Shown in pieces: positions 27,724 through 41,200 of a DNA stretch of 64,000 nt. How positions within the stretch are numbered: position 1 is the first letter of the stretch; each line of letters opens with the position of its first letter. Made by a program: the position numbers and the translations under genes. The notes beneath the pieces were generated by a model. It was given only the letters and a program-made list of their open reading frames with translations. It searched no databases and was not told where the DNA came from. The DNA is taken from positions 31,096,298-31,160,297 of the forward strand of contig NC_089856.1 in the NCBI RefSeq assembly GCF_036373705.1, in the 5' to 3' direction. This stretch comes from Amia ocellicauda. Taxonomy: Eukaryota; Chordata; Actinopteri; Amiiformes; Amiidae.

Positions 27724-28737
27724 TCAGAACTCAGACTTGGCGCTCAGTGAGCTTTCGTGGGTTGTTTTCCCCTCGCCACTGGCAGCTCCGGAGTACCCTC
27801 CTCTCTTCCCACAGAACACCTGCATAAGCCTCTCTCGAAACTTCTCTGCACCAAACAAATACACCAGCGGGTCTAGAGCTCCATTCAGGCAGGTGAGGGA
27901 AGAGGTGAGGCGGTTGCCCAGCGTTAGGGCTCTCTTCGTCTGGCAGGACAGTCCCGGGATGCTGTGCACCAGGATGTAGATGGCTCGGCTGGCGTGGTAA
28001 GGTAAAAAGCAGATCAAGTAGATGAGCAACACCAAGCTGATGGTGCAAAGAGCTTTACTCTTCAGCCCAGGCTCCAGCCTAGTTCCCTTGCGGAGACTGT
28101 GAAAGATCAGTAGGTAGCAGACCAGCGTTGCAAGGAAAGGGGGTAAGAAGGCAACAGCCAGGGAGACGAGGGCTAGCTGGGACGTTTTCTCCCGGTATAG
28201 CTGCAGGCAAATGGTGACGTTGTCTCCTTGGATAGTCTGCTGAGTGGCAAGCAGGGGTGCCATGGATATGGTGACCAGGACCCAGAGGGCGAAACTGACG
28301 GCATGGGCGTAGCGGGCACGTCTGATTTTCAGGGATCGCACAGCATGCACCACCGCCAGATACCTATCCACGGCTACGCATGCTAGAAAGTAGATGCTGG
28401 CATACATGTTGACATAGAAGAGGAAGCCAATCACACGGCAAGGCACTTCGCCGAAAGGCCAGTGTCCCCCCGTCAGGTGGTATGTGGCCCGCAGAGGCAA
28501 GATCGCCACATAGGAGAGGTCAGCCACTGCCAGGTGCAACAGGAAGACATTGGCAGGGGAAGAGGTGCCATGCTGGCGAGAGAAGATCCACAGAGCAAGC
28601 ACATTCCCATTCAGGGCCAGAAGGAACACGACGATATAGAATCCACCAAAGAGGACATTCTCCACCACCGACTCAGCGCTGCAATTCTCGGATGAATAGT
28701 TGGAGAGCAAGGAAGCGAATTCTACTGAAGAATTCAT
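27724..28737 (-). CDS. GPR17: GPR17, uracil-nucleotide/cysteinyl-leukotriene receptor-like GPCR
   Basis: This seven-transmembrane class A receptor has 337 residues; the human short form is 339. In mammals GPR17 acts in oligodendrocyte precursors and restrains maturation. Visible features are N-glycosylation sites at N2, N13 and N18, TM1 from about residue 28, the TM3 cysteine C100 that pairs with the second extracellular loop (TICLQLY), the DRY motif at 124-126, LPPFLATLVCYLL in TM5, FLPYHASRAIYI in TM6 and DPLVYLF in TM7. The tail ends SSLSAKSEF, nearly identical to the human SSLSAKSEL and usable as a PDZ ligand. The ATG at 28735-28737 lies 9 bases inside a splice acceptor (CTCATTACAG, exon edge 28746), so the longer upstream ORF is intron. 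The nearest alternatives, P2Y-like and CysLT receptors, fit less well across the whole length. Confidence 0.95.
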   Translation of the reverse strand: MNSSVEFASLLSNYSSENCSAESVVENVLFGGFYIVVFLLALNGNVLALWIFSRQHGTSSPANVFLLHLAVADLSYVAILPLRATYHLTGGHWPFGEVPCRVIGFLFYVNMYASIYFLACVAVDRYLAVVHAVRSLKIRRARYAHAVSFALWVLVTISMAPLLATQQTIQGDNVTICLQLYREKTSQLALVSLAVAFLPPFLATLVCYLLIFHSLRKGTRLEPGLKSKALCTISLVLLIYLICFLPYHASRAIYILVHSIPGLSCQTKRALTLGNRLTSSLTCLNGALDPLVYLFGAEKFRERLMQVFCGKRGGYSGAASGEGKTTHESSLSAKSEF

Positions 28738-28746
28738 TTCTTGTAG
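28735..28746 (-). other. GPR17: start of GPR17 coding exon (acceptor and initiation codon)
   Basis: On the minus strand an acceptor CTCATTACAG precedes CTACAAGAA and then ATG. The coding exon therefore begins at 28746, with nine 5' UTR bases before the start codon. Confidence 0.8.
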
Positions 28747-31388
28747 CTGTAATGAGATACAGATAATTAATGAATATAGATAAATAGATATTTTATGCAA
28801 AGAATAAATACAAATAGTTTTTGAAAATCAACAAATATATTAAATGAATAAAAACACTATATAGTCATACATCTAAACACACACTGTGCATAAGTGCATG
28901 CCTTCCTTTGTGCATTCATAACTCCCCATTAGAAATCCTGACATAATTCTCTACTGATGTCCTCTTTACATTTCATATGACATTTATAGGACGCATTTAA
29001 GAAAACTCTTGGACCTGCTTCAGACAAATCTCTGGCCTGTCTGACATTTTTTTCTCTCCTTACAGTCTGTGAATGCCTCTTCAATGACAAAGTAAGGACA
29101 GCATTCCACTCTAATGTGAAATACCATTTGAGATCATTAATATAATTGATCACTTGCATTCCATGTTAAAATTATTCAAATAAATAAAAACATTAACAAC
29201 ACACTTTATAAGATTTATGACTATGAAATGCCAGTAGAAACAATAAGATCATGATAAAACACCCATGAGTAGATTCAGATTTGTAAGGATCACATGTGTT
29301 TTATAACTGTCCATAAAATTAAATACTCCCACCTCCTAAAGAATTTCAAAGCTCTTCCAAAAGAGGCATATCTGAATGTTATAAAGGAGAGGGGGTTATT
29401 TATGTCTCAACTGGGGTCTCAGCTGTAGTTTCTTTAGCAGCTGATTTGAATACCAAAAATGCCATATAAATATATATGGTTAAATGTATTTGTCTTTCCA
29501 TTCCATAGTGGTTTTCCTTCACATCAGTTGCAAGATTTTTCAGACTAATCTTTGATGTACTATTTCCTATTGTTGATATACTTTTTTTTTTAATATTCTG
29601 CAGGAAGGGAGAACGGTTAAATTGCCTTTTAATAATGTATTTTAAATTATAGCTGTAGCAAACTGAGTGTGGTATTAAGTGTACTGACATGGAACGCAAG
29701 TGTGTAGCTACACCCTTTGGGCTTCTTGGCGTTTTGTCAGACAAGCATGGTAACCAGAGCTGCTTCAGTCCCCCGGGAACGTACAGATGTCCGATGAACA
29801 GATGTATGCTCAGAGATTATTTAGTTGCATGCCAAGCCACACCTCACGGAGAGACCCTTTTCTCCCATGTCCTTTTCTATTTAACTAACTGACTACTTTG
29901 TACATCAGTCAGTTTCAAAATAAATAAAGCAAAGCCAAAAGGTTTTGTTATTTTATCTGCTGCATCAGTTACATAAGTTTGACTGACTCTGGGGTGGTCA
30001 ATAGAAGCAGGATGAAGAATGGAGAAAAGCATCCGTAGAATACCAGATCTACTTCAGTAAGGTCCGATACAAATTTGGATCTAGCTGACTTTTAAGCAGC
30101 ATCATAAACGGTCAAGAGCAGTCCTTCTCCAAGAGACGTTCAAACTTGCATCCTGCTGCCTTTGTTGAGCTAAATTCAGCATTATACCAAGGGGAAAAGC
30201 CAAAAATATATTTTCTCAGGAGCACACTAGGCCAAGATGTCACCAAGAGCATGACAAAATGGGTAGATCAGATCATCCAAAAGACACAGCTGTTAATGTG
30301 CACAGGGAAGAATGGAAAAGTAGCTCAGAAAATTCCTGGGTTAACTTTGAAAAATGACCGGTAACTAAAACTTGGAATGAAATATTGAGATTTGGAAGGC
30401 AGAATACAAGACTTAAAAATGCAATTTGAGAAGATGCTAGGTTAAAAGCAAGGCACTCAATCATCTTAAATAAATAAGAGGTATTTAGCTCAATTAAATA
30501 TCTTAACAATACAAAACACGGCCAGACAACCACCCTGACCAGATGCTTTTGTTAAGGACATCTTAAGGCTTGTTGATGTCATGTTCCTTTTAGCAGAAAA
30601 AGTCTTCATGTCAAGCATTTCATCAACGAGACCTGAAGCATTAAAATGTGAAGACTGTGTGTGTTTATGTATTTATCTTTTACTAACAAGTTTAGTAGTG
30701 TTAATGGCAGGAAGTTCTGGACTTTAATGAAAAACACGAAAAAATTTGAAGACACCATGGTACTGAAAAGATCAGAAAGTGTTAATAGAATAAGAATTAG
30801 GCATTTTAAAACATTAATCAAGGCCAGATATCCAATACTTGTGCCAATGCAGAAATTCCAACACCGCCTTAAAGATTACACAATTCCTTTAGAGGGAAAA
30901 AAATAACCAAAATAAAATAAAAAACAAGGCGGTTCAACTGATCATGTGATTTTTCAGGACTAATACTTCTCATCACTTTCATAATAAGACACTTTGTTCT
31001 TTTTATTATTTTAATTCAGGGTCTTTCATTTAATCCTAATTCTATACTTTCCCAGTTTAACTACTTAGGAAAAAATATTAATAGTTTCTCTCTTCCAGTA
31101 GGAGGAGTCCATATAATAATACTTATTAATTTAGGGTCAGGCAAAGATTCCCACCTTTTCATACTGACTAATCTAGTCTGAGTTTGATTGTTTTGTTTTA
31201 TAGTCGTTCAGTTGATACAAGACTGAATAATGTAAACATGGTGTTTATAGACACTTATGGCTAGTTTCGATAAGATTCAAGGCTTTTCAGAGAAACATTT
31301 CCTGTAATACTGAACAATTCCAATTCGTTAGATAATTACTTCATATTATAAAACTTTATATTCATGCAGCTTCTGTTTAGTGTCTTAC

Positions 31389-31431
31389 CTTGTTTTCAGT
31401 TGTTCAATGCAAAATGCCTCAGAGATCTTTC
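31389..31431 (-). other. candidate GPR17 5' UTR exon (43 bp)
   Basis: On the minus strand an acceptor-like CTTTGTTTAG is followed by 43 bases and a strong donor, AACAAG then GTAAGACAC. The position between GPR17 and its likely first exon fits the multi-exon 5' UTR of mammalian GPR17. It is non-coding and has no transcript support. Confidence 0.4.
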
Positions 31432-31915
31432 CTAAACAAAGTAGCACTTTAGTGTAATGCAAGTACACATTTGTTCCTGTGTTTTTGTTGGAGTGGATTT
31501 CAATATTTAAATATCAGTTAAAGAAAATATTCAAATTTACCTAGACCTTCATAGATATACCCCCACCAACAACATTCCTTTTCTTTTTCAGTGAGATCAG
31601 TGATCAATCTGGACGTTGAGCCTCCTTAATAGAAAACGGTTCTAAAAAGATCCCCTTTATTGAAAATCAAACACATATGCTACAGCCAATCATGTATTTA
31701 ATGCATGATGTGGCTTTCCCAAGAAACAGAAATATATTAACTTCTCCTAAGAAAATAATAGCTTCAGTTAAAAGGCATAGGCAGAAGTAATATTATGGCT
31801 GTATTTCTAAGGCTCTGAAATTGTTTATGTGAACTAAGGGACTGGAAGAAGGAGCAGTGCGTTTCTCAGTCCTAAATTTAGACATTTACAATGACTAACA
31901 GAACCTCTTATATAG

Positions 31916-31944
31916 AATAGTATAGTATAGTATAGTATAGTATA
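31916..31944. repeat. (TATAG)n pentanucleotide microsatellite
   Basis: About five tandem TATAG units lie between the candidate GPR17 leader exons. Confidence 0.9.
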
Positions 31945-32496
31945 AAATATTACAAAAGTCTATTATGTAAGGTGGATTGAGAGCCAATAGAACATGATAG
32001 ATTGCAGCAATTATTAAAATCTAGACATCAATTACTTTTTAACTGAAGAAACACTATTGCAGACCTGCCAAGCAATATCCATCAACACTGTTTAACAAAT
32101 GTATGCTTGCAATATATCAACAACAAAATCAGTAGAAAAAGCAGATGCATACATATTATTGTTGCACATCTAACTGCTTTTGAATCGCTGAATGATTGAT
32201 ATAATTTTGATCCCCATTTGTGGTGTTCACTATAACTTGCATTTCAAAACAGCTATATATTCCTCAGTCCCCAAATTACTAACTAACACAATTAAACAAG
32301 TATACATCAATTAAATTGTAGCTACATAATTCAAAGATGTTTAATAAAATCTAAGTTTTCTTCTCCTTAATATTTTTTGGTCAGCTCATGATACTGAATG
32401 ACTAACAGAAAACATCTACAAAAGTTTGCTGACTAGAACAATGCACTGTAGACTGTTTGATTTCAAGTTTTTGCACGTTTGCAGGAGGGCACTTAC

Positions 32497-32640
32497 CTAT
32501 GAGGATGAGTCCTTCTCAGTTGGGTTTGCTTATGCAGAGCTTCCAGAGAGTGAATATCTTTCTGAAAGTGCTGGCGTTAGTCTAACAACAGCTGGTGGTG
32601 CAGCCAAGAGAATACAAACAGCTCTGAGTTTGCGTGTGGG
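32497..32640 (-). other. candidate first non-coding exon of GPR17
   Basis: On the minus strand a consensus donor, CTCATAG then GTAAGTGCC, ends a moderately GC-richer stretch from about 32640. It lies 3.75 kb upstream of the coding exon. The transcription start was not located, so the upper limit is approximate. Confidence 0.4.
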
Positions 32641-34965
32641 TTAAAGTGAGGGCGAGACGGATACATGCAATGCGTTCCTTCAGTTTAATAATGCTGGTGA
32701 TAAGAGACATATCCACCCATCAGCTCCTTGAGTAATTAAAAAAATAGAAATAAGTTTTCTGTACCAAAAATATTGTTGAACCGTTTCGGGAAAGTGCAGC
32801 CCTGTGAATGTTTTGTTGCTTCTCAAATGTGATTAGAAAGTTTGAAAAGGGGGCTCTCGTGTGAACCTTGACCTCATAAATTTTACACCATGCCTTCATT
32901 TCTGAGGACCACTTGTGTCTTGTGTGCCTCACAATGGCCCGAGTCAAGAGAAGGGGCTCATTTAATTTAGAAAAAAAAGAATGGTGCGCCTCCATAGCAA
33001 TGAGTAACAAGTGACAGCACCATGGCAACGAGGCCTAGTCTATTTCCAAAGAGCCTATCTGACGATTCCTTTTTCCTCCATATCAATAAATAGAAGGGAG
33101 ATTGTGTTGTTAATTGGGCAGTATATGAATAAAGCCACAGAGATGATTCCTCTGAGAATTGTGAAACTAAGGAGCCCCCTGTATTCTATGGAGAAGAAAG
33201 AAAGGGAGGAAAATGAAACAGAAACAGGGACTCTGTTAGTTAGGTCTGGACGGGGGGCCCTATGTTTGAGCCCCTATTAATCAGTCACATTTTAATTAGA
33301 CAGATGTGGAGGAAAATTAGAAAGTAGAGATAATATTTCTTTCATAGAAGAAGATCACAGCTGTACATCTGACACATTGACCCATTATCTTCTTCCAGTC
33401 TACCCCTATCTATATGTTAATGTGATTCAGTGACCTGAATGAAAGTACTGTGTATTTGAGACTCAGTCATGAAAGTCTTTAAGTGCTAATGTTTAATTGA
33501 GATTTCTCCTTGCTTCTCATCAACAATTAAAAATACATGAAACTTAAAAAAAAAGATAATTGCAATGCAAAGAGAGAATTGTTGATTCTTTTTTCATTAT
33601 AGTTCTGAAATATGACTTTCATTTGAAACAATTATTATTCTTTAACCCTGGTGCCAAAATGATATTATCAAACACTTACTAAGGAAGGAGACATAATACA
33701 TAACCAAGATTAAATCAAACTTTTGACCCATCTCTAAAATGCAAATGACAAACTCAATATCTGATGGTGGGTTCCATTAAGAAACCATCATGTACCACAT
33801 CTTGTAATTTACATTTTTGGGGTGGGTTGAAGTTTTAAATTAGGTGTAAATGAGGAGAATGGAAAAGAAAAACAACTCAAATGCACGTAAAAAAAAAAAA
33901 AACGAAGCAAAAATGCTACTGAAAATAAGCAGAATATTCTGCACATAGTGGAGAGCTAAAACAGGAACTCATTACACAATCTGCTATCCAGAAGAAGGTT
34001 GAGAGTACTGTAGCTAACAAGACAGTCTCAGGAATTCAAAAATACTCTGTTAGAAAGAAAAACACAGAAGGATGTTTAGCATTTTTCTGCTTTTGTTTTC
34101 CACATGAGAACAAAATATTTCCTTTCTATAAAAAAGTAAGGTGATCACACATAGTAAATGACCAATTAGAGATGTTACATTCAACCCCTTTTACAGGTCC
34201 TTCCAATTTATGCAGCAACAAAAAGTGTGTGTGTTTGGTAATTATTTATTGAAATTTCCCACAAAGTGTACGGCTACGCATTTGGCCACAATTCAACTTT
34301 AAACATTTGTTCTGGAATGTTATTTTTTTGAAAACAGATGCCAAGAAAAAACTAAACAAAAAAAACAACGAGAAAACAAGGTGAAACAATAATTTCATGT
34401 GAAAATGTAGGGAGTGAAACGATTGACAACCAATGCTACCTGAATGCTCTCTCCGATGTAAGTAGACAAGTGTATTTGGCATGGTGGGCAAACGAAAAAC
34501 AAAAAACAAATAAATAAATCTGTTACACACCTGACCTAGCTTTGTACCTTTCTCTTAAACCGTTGCAATCACATTTATTGTCACTTCTCCGAGTTCAATA
34601 GATATGCTATACTCCCTAAACCGCTGGATTGAAGAAACTACACAGGGAGTAAGGAATCCACCATTTTAATATCAACAGTCAGTCACTGCAAACTACAAGG
34701 CTCTTTTTAACACAGATGAAAATAGTTCAGTTCTGTTAAATTAATAAATAGATATTTTGTTGAAGTTGAAGTCTGACCACCCCATTTTTCAATTATTAAA
34801 ATGAAAATGAACACATTAAAGGTAATTACCTTGAGGAAAAAGTTACATACAAAAAAAAGAAACAACAATCTACGAGTAAACTACTATAATAAAATGTATA
34901 ATTTGTGTTGTTTCTTGTCTGTAAAATAAATAGGGATTGTTTTTCTTTCTTAATTATCCTTTTAA

Positions 34966-34971
34966 TTTATT
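34966..34971 (-). terminator. candidate polyadenylation signal for MYO7B
   Basis: AATAAA on the minus strand lies about 280 bases after the MYO7B stop codon. A second AATAAA lies at 34579-34574. Which is used cannot be told from the sequence. Confidence 0.35.
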
Positions 34972-35252
34972 TGGTCATACTACTGTCAAATTGATTTTAC
35001 TTTGATTTGTTTCAGGCAGCAGAGTTTGATTAGCAGTATGGGAGCATTATCCTTTAAATATGGAAATGCACAAGCTCCCCTCTGATTCTGAAAGGAAGCA
35101 TGCATTTGTTCACACTCTAAATTCTTGTACTCATCCATACATTGCAAATCTATCCCTGCTGATCAAGAATGTTTTAAAACTGGCACAAGAAGCTGAAAGG
35201 CATTGTTAGTCACTGCCTTTGTCTCTCAGCAGGACTTTATCCCCAATGCACT

Positions 35253-38200
35253 TCAGGCAGGAAAGCGGTGACTCCTGGGTTTGAGGATGTTCCTCTCATT
35301 AAGGTACATTGTGACGTAGGAGGTCAAAAGGTCATCCATTTTGTAGCCCTTATGAAACAAACAAACAAAAGTGCTCTCAATTTGTGGAAGGTCAGAGCCA
35401 GATAAATTGTTTGTCCTTGGCAAATCAAGCAAGAAGTGATGTCAGTGGAGGAGTGTGAGAATTGTAATTGAGCTCACTGTGCTGAAACATGGAACAATTT
35501 AAGATTAAATACTCAACCAGCACATGTGTATATATTTGAATATTATATTTGTGTATGAGGCACAGCATCTACAGGCAAGGGAATTGTGACCTATCAGTAT
35601 GTTTCCAATTTGAAATAAGACTAAGTATATGCCACGGATGTTACTTACCAGTGAAGTCTCACAGAGAATCCTATTTCCCTTGACAAGGTTACCAATGGTC
35701 ATGTGAAAGTAGGTGCTCCCACTGCACCAGTTTGCTATTTTGTTAAACGGGTAATTAGCCAGCACATCCTACAATGAGACAAGATTTCAGAAGAGAATGC
35801 AAAGTGTGTTGAAGCTGTCTTAATATTTACTATACAACCTCTGTTCAATAAACTAAGGAAGATGACTTCTGGTTGAAGAGTTGGGTTTTCAATATCACAG
35901 ACATAGACCAAAGCTAAACTACTTAAGGCAACTCAACCAGAATGTATATACTATATAAAAGGATTAGGACAAAAAAGATGTAAATAGCTATAAGATTAAA
36001 CATTACAGCAGTGACATTACACCTACAGACAAATCACTAACTATTGTGCAGAGTTCAAGAGCTTTGAAATGATGACACATAAATGTACCTTGGTTTTTGG
36101 GTGGAGAAGAGTCACTCCTTGTTTGTTGATAGCGATCATTACGATATCTGGGAATGTTGGTTCAGATGTTTGCTGAAGGAAAAAAAAAATGCAACATGTC
36201 AGGCAAACTTTTCACATTCTTACAGTCCTCTGAGAAAAGGTCCTGAGAAAGACTACATACAGGTCTGGAAAAAATTAAGATCTCACATGTATGGCAGCCA
36301 TTCCATTCCATTCATATTTTTATTTGGAATTTGGGAGAAATGTTGTCAGTAGTTTATAGAATACACATAACCAAACCAAACACCATACCAAACACATAAC
36401 TATAAATAGTAAAACCAGAGAAAATTACAATTTTGCTGTGGTCTCAACTTATTCCAGAGTTGTATAAGACATAAACTGGATATACTGTTGATTTATTTAT
36501 TGTAACTGCTGTATGTTGATGGTATGTACATAGGAATAACCCACCTTCACTTCAAAGAAAGCACAACCAAATGTAGGCCACCGATAGATTACTTTCAAAA
36601 AGGCCACTTTTGCTTCGTCCACAGTCTTGGAGGCATGGTTGTTAAACGAAGTAATTATGTTCTAAAAACAAAAACAACAAAAAACAAGAAAATGGATGCT
36701 CACATATGATGAAGTGAAGTGCATGTGTTTCCAAAAAGGTGATTGACAGTTTCCCAAAGTACTCTTGAGTATCTCAAGCATATCAGCATGTTATAACTAT
36801 TCTCTCTGAAACCAAAGCCCCCTTTAACCCACCTTCTTCCATTCCTCAGAAGACATGAGCTTGAGCTTGTGATTGGGAATGAGGTCTTTGAGAATCTTGG
36901 GGATCATCACAAACTGCGACTTGTCATTGTTGAACTTCACTTTGTATATAAGGCCAGCAATGTTAATGATATCGTCCTTCTCACACTTGTGGTATCCACG
37001 CAGGTATTTGGGCAGCTCCTAAGGGAACACAGGAAGTATATCGAGTCAGTATCAAAAGTTTTACAATACTATTTCAGAGACAGTTATAAAGCATGTAATA
37101 AGCTCCAAATGTTTTTAGTGGGACGGGCACAAATAAATGCAAAAAGCATGAAAGGACTCAAAATGTGCATCTCCATTATACAGCTGTGTGACAAAAATGA
37201 AAAACAAAGTTGGATAAAACTTAAAATGTCCTACATATGAACACCACAACATTTTTACAGCAGAAACACTGCATTTACATTGAAAATTATGTCTTATGTT
37301 TTCAAAATGAGCGCATATACATGAAAGTTTTTTTTTATTAAATAAACTTTACTCAATGAACTGTAAACTGGTGTAGAAATCGGTATGCACATATGTTTAC
37401 AGCTGAAATGCCAAATAGGTATTTCATTCAAATATTCGGTAACATATAAGAACAGATATGTGGGAGGAATTCACATACACAGAGATATTTACATTTCAAT
37501 TGCAAAAGTGTCTGGTTTCTTTTAAGTTAGTGCATCTAAAATATCACCTGTGGATAGTGGAAGATGACGTCAGCTTGTACGTCTTTTCCAGGAGACACAT
37601 TAAACCACAGTTTTCTCATGAAGAAAACCAGGTAGGGCACACTGACTGGTACTCCTAAAAATCAAACACAAAACAAATTACTAGGAAACATATGATTACA
37701 GATACATGCAATAACTGAAACTATTGATTTATTCACTAAACGAATGCTGTTTTTGCTGTTCAACTACTAAATTAATGCAAATTATTTTTCCAAAACATAG
37801 AGAGAGAGATAGTATTCACTTTCAACTGCATTTACAGGCTTGTACTTTCCATATTAGGATCTGAACAGAACACACTCTGGTTTCGTTTCTTTCATTGCAA
37901 TTGTGATTACATACTGGGGATCTTACCATCTTTCACTCGTTTAGTTTTCTTGGTCCAGTCAGTTATTTGTCTGAGACTGTCAAAGAAGTAGTCAGCCTCA
38001 TTCAAACTCAGTACCTGAAAGTTATGTGGAAATAAAGTTACAGCATCGAAAGTGTGGTGTATTGAAGACAACTGTTATTTATCTAGGACAGTGGTTTTCA
38101 AAGGTCCTCCAGGTGGTCCGTGGGTTGAAAATTTGAGAAAAACTAGGCATCCATCTTTTAACTTTTTAATAATTTAAAAAACATATTTGGAACAAATTAA

Positions 38201-41200
38201 ATTCATATTTTACTTGGTTTCTCTGGCAATCAACCAGACACTGAGATGTTTTACTGTATGCGTTGAGTTCTCCACACGTCACTTCTAAAGGGGTAGGCTT
38301 TACAGCAACTCACTTTATCCGGGGTTTTCAAGAAAAGGCTGAATCCATCAGAAGAGACCAACTTCAGCTGTGCAGCAATGGTATGGCAGAGATCGCGAAT
38401 TCTGGTACTGGTTCCCACCTCAAATATCTAAAAAAGCAAAAAGATAAGTCTCACTCGAGGAGCAAAAACAATCGTTGCTGCCCCTGACCATCCCTGAAGA
38501 GAAAAGCACTCTTACCTCCTCTGAGTCATTGGGGAAGTGCACTTTGTGAAAGATCTGGGTGCTCATCTGCTGAATGCCATCAATCTCAACCTGGTGAGGG
38601 GGCAGTTTCCGTGGCTCCATCCTACAAGAAAGAATACTTAGCACCTGAAAAGCTTATATAGTTATAATACCAATTAACTAACATGCCTGATATTTCATGT
38701 GGGTATATGCAAGATATTAAGGCAATAATGTCCAATATCTTTCAACAGGGAGGTATAGGTAACTAAAAGAAGCAACATGTGAGAGAGATCTAGTTCGTTT
38801 TCTAGCGAGGGGAAGCAAAAACAATGCCTGGTTAATTGGTTAAAAGTCAAAATTATTAAATTAGTAGATGTCAAATTGCCTCCTTTCATTTGTAAAGTTG
38901 TTATTCTACTCAGAGCTCACATTATGTGGTTACTTAATATTTGTGAGTGTCCATTCCTTGGCATTTCCGCCCAACCTGCTTTCAAATACATGTACATTAT
39001 GATGAGGAATTATGAAGCAGGTCATCTGGCTAATCAAAACTGACTTTGTAGTGATACCACGTGCACAGGACTGTTGGAGAGGCTAGATTTGACAGTCACT
39101 ATGAGCTTGCCAAGGGAATCCAGACAGGCCTTCCAACTGGGATCAAGATCCTACTTTGGGTTTGGCAGATGCGCTCACACAGCAGAAAACCTGTCAAGCA
39201 ACTGCTTTTGCATCAATCACGATAGACAAGTTTCTGGCAGGACCTGTACTTGGCAGCTGTGAGTAAAGTAGTACCGATTAACAACGAATCTTTGTATAGG
39301 ACAACCTTTGCAGACAGCCTAGGCAGGTTAGTGTCAGTGTATGCAAAGTAATTGAACACAAAAGGACAAACTCGAAGGACATGAAGAGGACAGTTTTAGA
39401 AACAAAAATTTGTCAAAAAATTTGTCAAGTTTGTGGGTTATGTGACGTAACTGGCCCACTGACCTCAGAGAACCCTGCAACCGCTGCAGACAGTCAGAGG
39501 CCAAAGGCTCCCGGCGTCGAGACTCCAGGAAGCGCTGGGTGTGCTTCAGCAGAGCCTGGCTTGGGGGGAACAAACCGCAGCATAGCCAGAGCAGCTGCCA
39601 GCCATTTTCCAGGCTGTACCTGGAGGAAAATCAATCGCAGGGCAGGTGTCTTAACTCTTCATCTGTTGTCTCACCACACAAGAGAACTGGAATTGGCAAA
39701 ATATTGTCTTCTCTAGTGCGTTAACCTTAGTTTGAAGCTAAGACACTGAGGACAATAGTTCTCTTATTTAATATCGAAGGGTTAATATGAATTATCAATG
39801 CTTTCCTTTAATATGAATGATCAATGCTTTTCTGAATATGTTTAATCATTGCTTTTATTTTGTGTGAGATTAATTATATTTAGGTGCAAAGAACCAAACT
39901 GTCCTTTTGTTAAGTGTCTTATGAGCATTTGTTATTGCCAAGTTTAACTGAGAACCCACTGAATTTGGTGGGAACAAGATTTTAGCCAGGTGCTCAGCAG
40001 TTCCTACATCTTGGGAACAAGATAAAAGATTCTAGTTTCAAACATAGACGAAGGGTGGACTTTTCCCAGACCGTCAATATTATACAAAACTGTGTAACTT
40101 TATTATTGGCTGTTTTGATTCTGCATCATTGCCTACTCCAAATGGAAAGGAGACGACTGCCCTCTCCCTTTGAAGAATGACTCTTCTGGTGGATAACAGA
40201 ACTCCTTATACCCAAGAAATCAACAGGCCTTGTGGTCCTAACCAGACACAGGGTCTCCATGTGAATGTGTTCGAAAATAAAGCTGATTGACTGAAACTCC
40301 CGTCACAATATTTAAAAATTATCCCTTCAATATAAAGAAAAGCTCTCCCTGGATGTATTATCCTTAGACTACATAGAGGCTTTCAAAATAATAAATTGTT
40401 GCTCATCTCATTCAAAGAGAAAGATATGTCTGTTGCCCAACTACAGCTGCCTTTTACCCAAGACATTGTGTATCCAAAAATCAAAATGAATGCCCTTTGG
40501 GAATGTTATATATTACACTGCTACTGCTCAACCTTTCGTCTGGTTTTTGACCTGTCAGGCCAGACTAACAGATAAATCAATGAAAGTCAGAAACACTTCA
40601 GCCAAAAAGCACAGCTACTGAGGATTGCCCAAGTGTTTAATAGAATGACTCAACTTGGTCTTATTTTCAAGACATCTGGATAATAATATAATAATATAAA
40701 GTGAGGAAGAATGAATCGGGATTAAAAAAAGGGCTTCATGAAGTGTTCACATTTCAGCACTGAACTGAATAAGGTATCATGTAAACTGATAGGAGAGTAA
40801 AACATATACACTTATTACACACAAACATGCACAGACTTTACAATGGAAAGTGTACCTGTTTTTATTGTCTGTCATCTGCTTCATGATTTGGCAGTAGACC
40901 TCATCTCTCAAAGCCTCATTCTGTGTTGCTGGGCCAAAGATCTGGTCTGTGAGCTCCAGAGGACTGCGCGCCTGTTTGGTGGGGTAATCTCCCATGTACT
41001 TCAAGATGGGTAGAGGCAGCGTTAAGGTGGAATCACAATAATAACATGCCTGTGGTCGAACAGATCAAAGAGGAAGGGCTCCTGGTAGATGTGATAGGTA
41101 GTACTTTGAAGGGGAGATGCATACACACCTGAGGGGAATACAGGAACTCACAGAGATCACACTTTGTTGCGGTGTACTATACTCTATATTAATTGTGAAA

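Larger units (their letters stand above)
28747..35252. other. GPR17 upstream region and MYO7B 3' UTR
   Basis: Reading down from 35252, the MYO7B 3' UTR has candidate AATAAA signals on the minus strand at 34971-34966 and 34579-34574. The rest contains the two candidate GPR17 leader exons, a TATAG pentanucleotide repeat and AT-rich sequence. Open frames at 29400-29744, 30146-30364 and 30661-30906 match no family I recognise and look like chance. Confidence 0.55.

Noticed and set aside
28738-28800. Upstream in-frame methionine that would lengthen GPR17 to 358 residues
   Set aside because: The extra 21 codons lie mostly in an intron: a clear acceptor (CTCATTACAG) sits 9 bases before the internal ATG, and the extension has no similarity to GPR17.
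29400-29744. 114-residue minus-strand open frame between GPR17 and MYO7B
   Set aside because: It is AT-rich, has no recognisable domain, shows no splice context and resembles chance ORFs or old repeat debris.
30146-30906. Plus-strand open frames of 72 and 81 residues
   Set aside because: They show no family similarity and no supporting signals.
39381-39724. Plus-strand open frames of 111 and 61 residues
   Set aside because: They are the antisense shadow of MYO7B exon 38.
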